In this document: positions 55,810-62,583 of the stretch, piece after piece
How positions within the stretch are numbered: the stretch's first letter is position 1
Layout of the letters: each line of letters begins with the position of its first letter
Source: Clostridiales bacterium
GTDB taxonomy: Bacteria; Bacillota; Clostridia; Lachnospirales; Lachnospiraceae
Direction: 5' to 3'
NCBI GenBank assembly: GCA_012839295.1
Contig: DUNO01000001.1
Coordinates: 1-64,000 of the forward strand
DNA: 64,000 nucleotides
Notes under the pieces: model-generated
What the model saw: the letters and a program-made list of their open reading frames with translations, nothing else
Databases searched by the model: none
What the model was told of the DNA's origin: nothing
Made by a program: the position numbers and the translations under genes

Positions 55810-55990
55810 CCGTTGTTTCGGCGGTTGGGTAGCTGGGCGTTAAACAGAAATATCATGGCCTAGCGGCGGTTTTGAAATAACAAATCAAAGTCGCCGTTTT
55901 CTCCGCTTAAAGATGGATAATGCAGAGGATTCGGATTTTCCCCGTAAAGGTGTTTTATACACTTCAGGCCAAGTTGGCTCGAAGTCCACG
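55810..55990 (+). repeat. Right flanking segment of the GntR/ABC cassette, with palindrome copy 3
   Basis: Contains CCGTTGTTTCGGCGG, GTAG, the hairpin GGCGGTTTTGA...TCAAAGTCGCC, and the palindrome ACTTCAGGCC-AAGTTGGCTC (55961-55980, continuing GAAGT). The order of elements matches the left segment at 53821-54010. Both lie in the same orientation. Confidence 0.55.
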
Positions 55991-56054
55991 CCGAGCATAT
56001 GTGCTTTTGTATTGAAGCTCCCCCAAAATGTGAGGCAAAAAAATATAAAAAACT

Positions 56055-56206
56055 TTGAAACGCTTTGATATAAGCGAAATCTATGGCCTGGTTGGAAAAA
56101 ACGGTTCCGGGAAAACGACCCTGCTTCGTATTCTAACAGGGCTTATTAAAAGATATAACGGAACAGTTAGCGTGCAAACAGAATCCATGAAATACTTATT
56201 CAATGT
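56055..56206 (+). pseudogene. ABC ATPase fragment
   Basis: A short open frame reads ISEIYGLVGKNGSGKTTLLR and ILTGLIKRYNGTVSV, the Walker A strand of an ABC ATPase, and then is lost. Neither start nor the remaining domain is present. It lies between the cassette and the tail of the leftward YibF gene. Confidence 0.75.
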
Positions 56207-56281
56207 ATCCAGGAATAGTTTCATCATGCCGAATATGAGTGCAGTTAAAAAGGAAAGTCAGCCCATTAAGTATTGTGTTTG

Positions 56282-57094
56282 TTATTCCGGGATTGTGAAG
56301 CTATTGGCCTTCCTGCAATATTCCCGGAGGTATACTGCCTCCTTCCGATTTGACTTAATGATAAAGCTGACCATGAATATCGTGACCGGAATGATGATTA
56401 GACATCCGATATTGGCAAACAGTATGATGAATATCTCCTGAAAAAATGCCTTCGAATTAATCAGCTTTTCAAAATCATAACCCGACTTCACCATTAAGAT
56501 TGACAGCATAATTGTCTCACCGATCCCGGCAAGAAATAATGTATTTGAAGTCGTTCCCAGGATATCCTTCCCCACATTCTTACCTGACTGCAATAAGTCC
56601 TTCATCGTTAATTCTTCGTTATTGCGGCTGATTTCGAATACCGATGTTGAGATCGCTATCGAAGTATCCATAATTGCCCCCAGCATTGCCAGCAAAACGA
56701 CTGCCGCTACAAGAACCTCCATATTCATATTCAGATTATGGGACAAATACATTATGCTCTCTTCATATTTTTCAAATTCATTAAATCCGGCCAGTTTCGA
56801 GCAATAAGTAATGATACTTATCAGAATGCCTAACGAAATTTCAACGAGCAATACCGATAGAAAAGACCCGACTGTCTTTATGTTTTTACCATTCTGATAG
56901 AATAAGGTTATGGACAAGAATAGTATGGAACAGATCAGAGTCATGAATATGATATTTATTCCAAAATTAATCCCGTAGATATATACCAGCAGAATGATCA
57001 CATTAAAAATCAAAGATACAAGTGACAGGAGTCCTCTTTCTCCACCCACAATTCCCATAAAAACCAGAAGAATGATACTGAGTACTAACAGCAT
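56282..57094 (-). CDS. YibE/F-like membrane protein, second of pair
   Basis: This 270-residue protein has about seven membrane helices. MLGAIMDTSIAISTSVFEIS is the typical conserved YibE/F segment, with a GKDILGTTSNTLFLAG motif after it. It overlaps by 10 nt its upstream partner. YibE/F proteins are found as pairs in Firmicutes; their function is not established. Confidence 0.85.
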   Translation of the reverse strand: MLLVLSIILLVFMGIVGGERGLLSLVSLIFNVIILLVYIYGINFGINIIFMTLICSILFLSITLFYQNGKNIKTVGSFLSVLLVEISLGILISIITYCSKLAGFNEFEKYEESIMYLSHNLNMNMEVLVAAVVLLAMLGAIMDTSIAISTSVFEISRNNEELTMKDLLQSGKNVGKDILGTTSNTLFLAGIGETIMLSILMVKSGYDFEKLINSKAFFQEIFIILFANIGCLIIIPVTIFMVSFIIKSNRKEAVYLREYCRKANSFTIPE

Positions 57095-58200
57095 GAATTT
57101 TTGTTCCTCCAGACTTTCATAATTAATACCGCTATCAGGCCTGATATTGGTACAGCTAATACTATCCCGATGGAGCCGACCAGAAATCTGATGATCTCAA
57201 ATATGATATTAAACCTTACCAGATTCTCCAAGGTATATCCATTCCTGAGTTTAATCAAAATAATTGGCAGGCTGCCGCTGATATAAGTAAATAACAAAAC
57301 ATTAATCATCGTTCCCATGATATCATGGCCGATCTCCCTTATGGACTTTACAAGTACTTTAAATGTAATGTTCCTGCTCTTGACGACGATTTCATGGACA
57401 GCCGAGTTAATGGTAATCGCTACATCCATGACGGCTCCCAGGCATCCAATGATAATTCCCGAAGTAAATATCTTGCTCAAATCCGCCGGTCCAACCATAT
57501 AATCCATAAGTTCGTAAGGAGGTGTCTCGATATAAATGATAAATCGATAGAGAGCATCGATTACCAGAACCGTCAGCAGGGTGGACAGGATCGCTCCCAG
57601 GCTCTTTTTTGTGAACCCACCGAGAATTAACAGCGTTATAACGGAAAATATCATAATCATTATAAATGATATCTTTCCGTAGTCCGTTCCCTTCACATAC
57701 CTGTTAATGCAGACGATAAATACAGTGATATTGACCGCCAGCGATGCAAGGGTCAGAAGCCCCTGCCTACCGGCCAGTACAATCATTATAATCAGAAGCA
57801 AGGTTACCATATACACAAGATATTGATCCCTCTTCTTACCGGAGATACCTGCGGTGATCTCATCTCCCGTAGCGTTAATATTAAGAAATACGTCCTCATG
57901 GATTCTATACCTTGTGCTGTCAATCTGGGAAACAGAATAGGTATTCTCCACAAAAATGGATCTTCCCTTGTAGGGACCATTTTTGATTTCCATGAGAAGG
58001 GATTGCTGATAATACTTTTCCTCTTCTCCCGACACACCTTCTTCCGAGTTCAGGTAAGTATCCGTAACCTTCTTCACCTTTGCTACCGTAGTACTGTATA
58101 GGAAATAATTATGATTCATGAAGATGAATTCAGCGATAAATATTACCAATATTAATAAGAAAACTGTCAGGCTTCTCCGTTTACATTTTAAGATACGCAT
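57085..58200 (-). CDS. YibE/F-like membrane protein with extracytoplasmic domain, first of pair
   Basis: This 371-residue protein starts at ATG 58200 behind GGAAGGG. A first helix (about 10-28) is followed by an external beta-rich domain (about 30-115), then about seven helices containing CLGAVMDVAITINSAVHEIV and HDIMGTMINVLLFTYISG, parallel to those in the downstream gene. It is divergent from the zinc-sparing operon and 224 bp away from its promoter boxes. Function not established; a membrane transporter role is commonly assumed. Confidence 0.85.
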   Translation of the reverse strand: MRILKCKRRSLTVFLLILVIFIAEFIFMNHNYFLYSTTVAKVKKVTDTYLNSEEGVSGEEEKYYQQSLLMEIKNGPYKGRSIFVENTYSVSQIDSTRYRIHEDVFLNINATGDEITAGISGKKRDQYLVYMVTLLLIIMIVLAGRQGLLTLASLAVNITVFIVCINRYVKGTDYGKISFIMIMIFSVITLLILGGFTKKSLGAILSTLLTVLVIDALYRFIIYIETPPYELMDYMVGPADLSKIFTSGIIIGCLGAVMDVAITINSAVHEIVVKSRNITFKVLVKSIREIGHDIMGTMINVLLFTYISGSLPIILIKLRNGYTLENLVRFNIIFEIIRFLVGSIGIVLAVPISGLIAVLIMKVWRNKNSCC

Positions 58201-58425
58201 GCTTGTACCCTTCCATATGCATCGATAATCATGATCAAACAATAACACAGACTTAAGTGGATTACAAATGCATTTTCATTTTTGTCCCTTGATATAACCT
58301 GTTGAATCTGCAGAATCAGTCTCTGATAATTTATTCGTTACTATCTGGGCAGTATTTTCCTGAAGGACCAAACCAGATGTGAGGATCATGTGTGGATATA
58401 TTTTTAGGGAATAAATAATATGAAA

Positions 58426-58497
58426 TGCAAATGATTCGCAAATGTGTTGACAGAGTTTTTTTATTATTATATAATAACAAAATGAGAATGATTCGCA
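58426..58497 (+). promoter_or_regulatory. Consensus promoter with two Fur-family (probably Zur) boxes
   Basis: TTGACA (58447-58452) and TATAAT (58470-58475) are 17 bp apart. Two 7-1-7 inverted repeats frame them: TGCAAATGATTCGCA (58426-58440) just upstream of -35 and TGAGAATGATTCGCA (58483-58497) just downstream of -10. The half-site TGCGAAT resembles Fur/Zur boxes. The genes controlled (zinc-free ribosomal proteins, CobW) point to Zur and zinc limitation. Confidence 0.85.
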
Positions 58498-58523
58498 AAT
58501 TAGCACAAAAAAGGAGATTAGTT

Positions 58524-58709
58524 ATGGCAAAATGCAGATACACAGGAAAATCAGTGATGTTTGGAAACAAGGTAAGTCACTCTAACAGGAAAACAAAGCG
58601 TATGCAGAAAGTAAATCTGAAGCGTGTCAGGGTGATAGAAAACGGAACAGCTAAAAAAGTATGGGCTTCAACTGCTGCTTTAAAATCGGGCTTAGTAAAA
58701 AGAGCTTAG
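58524..58709 (+). CDS. rpmB: Ribosomal protein L28, zinc-independent paralogue
   Basis: This 61-residue L28 starts at ATG 58524 after AAGGAG. It has SNRKTKRMQKVNL and the VWASTAALKSGLVKRA tail of L28. The zinc-binding four-Cys set of the C+ form is not present: only one Cys (position 4) remains. Such C- forms replace the zinc-loaded copy when zinc is scarce, freeing metal. It is the first gene behind the two Fur-family boxes. Confidence 0.92.
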   Translation: MAKCRYTGKSVMFGNKVSHSNRKTKRMQKVNLKRVRVIENGTAKKVWASTAALKSGLVKRA

Positions 58710-58815
58710 TTAAGAGCGGTGACAGAAAATTAAAGGACAAATGCGGGAAAGCATTCACAGGGGAGTATTTACAGGAAAGATGGAATCAACTTAATAAGAG
58801 AATTGGAGGAACATT

Positions 58816-58965
58816 ATGAGAGTTAAAATTGTATTGGCATGCACGGAATGCCATGATAGAAACTATACAACAACGAAGAATAAGCAAAAGCACCCGGAGC
58901 GTATGGAGACCATGAAATATTGTCCCCGTTTGAAAAAGCATACCCTGCATAGGGAGACGAAATGA
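58816..58965 (+). CDS. rpmG: Ribosomal protein L33, zinc-poor paralogue
   Basis: This 49-residue L33 begins [17 protein letters not shown] and ends [10 protein letters not shown]. It starts behind GGAGG. Zinc-binding L33 has two CxxC pairs; here the first (CTEC) is present but the second is reduced to CPRL, so tetrahedral zinc binding is unlikely. Its end overlaps the CobW start. It is the second gene of the zinc-limitation operon. Confidence 0.92.
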   Translation: MRVKIVLACTECHDRNYTTTKNKQKHPERMETMKYCPRLKKHTLHRETK

Positions 58966-60098
58966 TGAATGGCTCAAAAAAGAGGAAAAAGCCAGTAACC
59001 CTGATCACCGGATATCTGGGATCAGGAAAGACCACCGTCATGAATGAATTGCTAAGGAAACAATCAGGAAAAAAGATAGCTTTGATCGTAAATGATATGG
59101 GAAGTATCAATCTGGACGCGGATCTGTTAAAGAAGGGCAATGTGGCTCAGATAGATACCAAAATGATTGAATTGCAGAATGGATGTATATGCTGTACGTT
59201 ACGGGATGAGTTTATGGAGCAGATAGAGCAGTTTTCCAGGGAAGAGGAGATAGAAGCGGTATTGGTGGAGGCTTCCGGTATCAGCAACCCGGCTTCCATT
59301 GCAGACTGCTTCTTGATGTATGAAGAGAGGCATAAGAAATCGGCTGTTTATTTAAATTCTATTATTACGGTTGTTGATGCGGACCGGATTTATGCGGAAT
59401 TCTTAGCAGAACTGGAGGAACTGCATAACAGGGAAAATGGAAATGAGGAAGACCCGGATATCATTAATCTGGTAATGGATCAGATAGAATTCTGTGATCT
59501 CATTCTGTTGAATAAATGTGATCTTCTAAAGGAAGAACAGCTAAGGAGGGTAAAAGCAGTTCTGAGGCAGATCCAGCCGGAAGCAGATATTCTTGAAACG
59601 GTTTATGGAAAAGTGGAGGCAGACTTGATTCTTAATGAAAAGCGGTTTGACTATGAGAAAGTAAGTAATTCCTCCGCCATCCAAAAGGCATTGGCGAGGG
59701 AAGCGAAAACGGAGGAAGGAGAGCAGGCAGAATATGGGGTCTCCTCTTTTGTATATGAAGAACGAAAACCGTTTCATTATGAGGCCTTTATGAAATTTAT
59801 AGAGCAGGAGTATCCTGAGAGCTTAATCCGTGCAAAAGGATATATCTGGTTTGCAGATGATGATATTCATGTACAGCTTTTTGAGCAGGCAGGTAGAAAT
59901 GCTTCTGTTACGGAAGTGTCGAACTGGATTGCTGCATTTGGAGAGGAGGAAAAAGAAGAAGTATTTGCGGAATATCCGGAGGTATCAGAAGAATGGGATG
60001 ATACTTACGGCGACCGGTTGAATCAGATTGTATTCATCGGCAGAGGATATGAGGAAGCAGCCATAAGAAGACAGCTTAACGCTTGTCTTGCAGAATAA
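58962..60098 (+). CDS. CobW/ZNG1-family GTPase, zinc chaperone type
   Basis: This 378-residue G3E GTPase has a Walker [10 protein letters not shown] (18-26), the metal-binding CxCC in [12 protein letters not shown] (about 70-80), an LLNKCDLL guanine-specificity motif and a CobW C-terminal domain from about 265, which contains [11 protein letters not shown]. CxCC GTPases under Zur control deliver zinc to client enzymes. An acidic insertion at about 150-160 and [13 protein letters not shown] near the end are typical for this group in Clostridia. It overlaps rpmG by 4 nt. Confidence 0.92.
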   Translation: MMNGSKKRKKPVTLITGYLGSGKTTVMNELLRKQSGKKIALIVNDMGSINLDADLLKKGNVAQIDTKMIELQNGCICCTLRDEFMEQIEQFSREEEIEAVLVEASGISNPASIADCFLMYEERHKKSAVYLNSIITVVDADRIYAEFLAELEELHNRENGNEEDPDIINLVMDQIEFCDLILLNKCDLLKEEQLRRVKAVLRQIQPEADILETVYGKVEADLILNEKRFDYEKVSNSSAIQKALAREAKTEEGEQAEYGVSSFVYEERKPFHYEAFMKFIEQEYPESLIRAKGYIWFADDDIHVQLFEQAGRNASVTEVSNWIAAFGEEEKEEVFAEYPEVSEEWDDTYGDRLNQIVFIGRGYEEAAIRRQLNACLAE

Positions 60099-60131
60099 TT
60101 ATAAGAAAAATACTGGTTTAGGAGGGAGAAA

Positions 60132-60495
60132 ATGAAAAGAGACATTGTGCCTATCACTTTACTGACTGGATACCTTGGAGCGGGGAAGACAACATTGCTG
60201 AATCATATATTAAGAAATCAAAAAGGATATAAAGTCGCAGTCATTGTAAATGACATTGGGGAGGTGAATATCGATGCGGATCTCATTGAAAGGGATGGTA
60301 ATGTAGCGCAACAGGATGACAGCCTTATGGATTGCAGCGGCACCAAAGGAAGAGCGTAAATTATATTTGCAACAGCACCCTGAGATAGAATGGGATAGAA
60401 AATATGGTGATAGATGTATTAAATTGGTGTTTATCGGGCGGAAAATGGATAAGGAAATGATAATAAAAGAGCTGGACGCTTGCCTGGGCAAGTAA
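60132..60495 (+). pseudogene. Second CobW-family GTPase with the middle deleted
   Basis: From ATG 60132 (GGAGGGAG upstream) the first 60 residues are a CobW N-terminus with [13 protein letters not shown] and [13 protein letters not shown]. After [10 protein letters not shown] the frame ends at 60359, while another frame continues [20 protein letters not shown] through to a stop at 60493, which is the CobW C-terminal end. The CxCC, the NKxD motif and about 200 residues in between are missing. A single out-of-frame deletion explains this. The paralogue upstream is intact. Confidence 0.87.
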
Positions 60496-60541
60496 TTTCA
60501 ATATAAGATATTTGAACATTTTGTAGAAAAGAAATTAGTTA

Positions 60542-60569
60542 TTAATATACCCCAATTGGGGTATATTAA
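60542..60569. promoter_or_regulatory. 28-bp perfect palindrome, CsoR/CstR-like operator
   Basis: The sequence is a perfect palindrome centred on AATT with the core ATACCCC-AATT-GGGGTAT. This is the G-tract pattern bound by CsoR, RcnR, FrmR and CstR-type regulators. It overlaps a TAATAT -10-like hexamer (60543-60548) with TTGTAG 16 bp upstream, about 30 bp before the cupin ribosome binding site. The regulator itself is not in the window. Confidence 0.75.
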
Positions 60570-60599
60570 AGTTTAAGCTTAAATTAGGAGGATTTATCT

Positions 60600-60947
60600 A
60601 TGAACAAGTTTATTTTCAATGATTATTTTCATGAGCCCCAGGGGAAAATCGCCAAGCGGATGATTTTCAAAAGCGATAATGTAATCGCTTTTGTTCTAAA
60701 CATTGCAAAAGGGGAAATACTGCCGGGACATACACATCTAGAATCAACCCTTTTCCTGCAGGTCATGGAGGGTAATGCCAAGGTTGTCACGGATGGCAAT
60801 GAAACCTCCTTGCAGGTGGGTGAGCTAATGCAGGTTGATGGGCAGGAAAGCCTGCAGGTTATAAACATCGGTGAAGATGTCTTGCGCCTTTATGTCACAA
60901 TTTCACCAATGGGTTCAGAGGCCTTTGCAACAGATGCAAATGTTTGA
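60600..60947 (+). CDS. Cupin-domain protein
   Basis: This 115-residue single-domain cupin starts 8 nt after AGGAGG. The metal motif region is ILPGHTHLESTLFLQVMEGN (His 44, His 46, Glu 48), and the second motif is degenerate (GELMQVDGQESLQVINIG). It may bind a metal and a small molecule. The palindrome just upstream suggests control by copper, formaldehyde or persulfide through a CsoR-family repressor, so a role in that stress is an inference. Confidence 0.8.
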   Translation: MNKFIFNDYFHEPQGKIAKRMIFKSDNVIAFVLNIAKGEILPGHTHLESTLFLQVMEGNAKVVTDGNETSLQVGELMQVDGQESLQVINIGEDVLRLYVTISPMGSEAFATDANV

Positions 60948-61007
60948 TTTGTAAAGAGAAATGATAGTAGGACCAGGGAAAGTGTTTGTACCGAAAACTA
61001 CTAAGAC

Positions 61008-61140
61008 TAAAGCCCTCAGTATGCTGAGGGTTTTATTGTTGGAAGTTTTTATCTTTATTAAATAATACATCGATAAATAGGAGTTGCTATGTTATAATTA
61101 GCATATCTGATTTGTAAAAAAGAGAGTATGAGCGTCAGAA
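61008..61140 (+). repeat. Terminator-promoter module, copy 2
   Basis: TAAAGCCCTCAG...CTGAGGG terminator, then ATCGATAAATAGGAGTTGCT, TATAAT (a -10) and GAGCGTC. It corresponds over its whole length to 27705-27840 at a constant offset after the terminator loop. It ends the cupin transcript and likely drives the MFS gene. Confidence 0.7.
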
Positions 61141-61186
61141 TTTACTAGAAGGATTACTTGACTGCCGATAGAGATGAGGTGCCAAA

Positions 61187-62398
61187 ATGACTAACTGGAA
61201 ACGTAATGTAACACTATATATTATTGGGCAATTCGTGTCGATGTTCGGCTCGATGCTCGTGCAACATGCCATAACTTGGCAGATTACACTTGAAACGAAA
61301 TCGGGTGTGATTATGACGCTGTTCACCTGCGCTGCATTACTGCCAATGACGCTTATTTCGCCGTTTGCGGGAGTATGGGCAGATAGGTACAACCGCAAAT
61401 ACCTTATCATAATATCGGATGCGTGTATTGCGCTGATAACGCTGGGCCTGGCGGTCGCATATATCTCCGGTTACAAAAATGTCTGGCTTATGTTCATAGT
61501 TGTAGTTGCGCGGTCGTTTGGACAGGGGATACAGCAGCCCGCTGCATCCGCAATGATTCCGCAGGTCGTGCCGACGGAGAGCTTGCAACGGTTCAACGGC
61601 ATACAAAGCTCAATTCAGTCGTTGAATATGTTTGTTGCACCGATGGCGGCGGGTGCCTTACTGTCGTTCCTGCCGATTGAGTATATTTTCTTCATTGATG
61701 TAGTGACTGCGGCGATAGGCATAAGCATAGTTTTAATATTTGTTAAGGTGTCCGTTGTTCCGCATGCAGAGGAAATAAAGCAGGGTGTAAAGGCATACCT
61801 GCATGAACTGCGGGAGGGCTTGCGGTATATCAATTCCCAAGCATGGCTGAAAATCGTTATTATTTACAGTGCGTTCTTCAGCTTTTTCGCGTCACCCTCA
61901 GCTTTACTCACCCCACTTCAGACAGCCCGTACCTTCGGCGATGAGGTTTGGCGGCTGACTGCGATTGAAATTGTATTTTCGATCGGCGCGGTCGTAGGCG
62001 GTATATTGATTTCTGTGTGGGGCGGTTTCAAAAATAAGGCGCACACGATTGTTATGGCTTGTGCTTTATTCGGTTTGACAGGCTTTCTGCTCGGTGTAGT
62101 ACCGAATTTTTGGGTATATTTAGGCGTAATGCTCCTCTGTGGTGCGACAATGCCGTTGTTTAACACGCCGAGCATGACGCTGCTCCAGAGCAAAATCGAG
62201 CCGGACAAAATGGGGCGTGTATTCAGCGTGATGATGATGTTCAGTGGGTTGGCAATGCCGCTCGGAATGGTTGTATTCGGACCCTTGGGGGATGTGGTGC
62301 GCATTGAGTGGTTACTGATTGCGTCGGGCATGGTGATATTCATCAGCGGTTTTGCATTGCTTCGGGCGCGTTCCTTGATTGAGATAGGGAAGCCGTAG
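61187..62398 (+). CDS. MFS exporter (MefA/EntS-like)
   Basis: This 403-residue protein has 12 membrane helices. The loop between helices 2 and 3 has GVWADRYNRKYLIIISD, the MFS motif A, and a second form occurs after helix 8. Proteins of this type export macrolides, siderophores or other drugs. GAGGTG precedes the start. Codon use is richer in G+C than in the neighbouring cupin gene, so separate acquisition is likely. Substrate unknown. Confidence 0.88.
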   Translation: MTNWKRNVTLYIIGQFVSMFGSMLVQHAITWQITLETKSGVIMTLFTCAALLPMTLISPFAGVWADRYNRKYLIIISDACIALITLGLAVAYISGYKNVWLMFIVVVARSFGQGIQQPAASAMIPQVVPTESLQRFNGIQSSIQSLNMFVAPMAAGALLSFLPIEYIFFIDVVTAAIGISIVLIFVKVSVVPHAEEIKQGVKAYLHELREGLRYINSQAWLKIVIIYSAFFSFFASPSALLTPLQTARTFGDEVWRLTAIEIVFSIGAVVGGILISVWGGFKNKAHTIVMACALFGLTGFLLGVVPNFWVYLGVMLLCGATMPLFNTPSMTLLQSKIEPDKMGRVFSVMMMFSGLAMPLGMVVFGPLGDVVRIEWLLIASGMVIFISGFALLRARSLIEIGKP

Positions 62399-62583
62399 TA
62401 TAGTTGCCTTAACAGACAGTATTACTGCAACACCTTAAGCGCTCAAATTGCGAATAACTATTCAATGGATCTGATTGATTTAGGTATTGCAAAGAAACAT
62501 TTCGAGATAGAAGCAAAAGGGAAGTTTGAATTTGGGAATGGAGGTATCTTTCATTTAGGAACACATGTTGAAAGGGAGCAGAT

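Noticed and set aside
58276-58506. Minus-strand ORF across the zinc operon promoter
   Set aside because: It overlaps a consensus promoter and both regulator boxes and has no binding site.
61918-62343. 141-codon minus-strand ORF inside the MFS gene
   Set aside because: Shadow of helix codons; plus strand encodes a complete 12-helix transporter.
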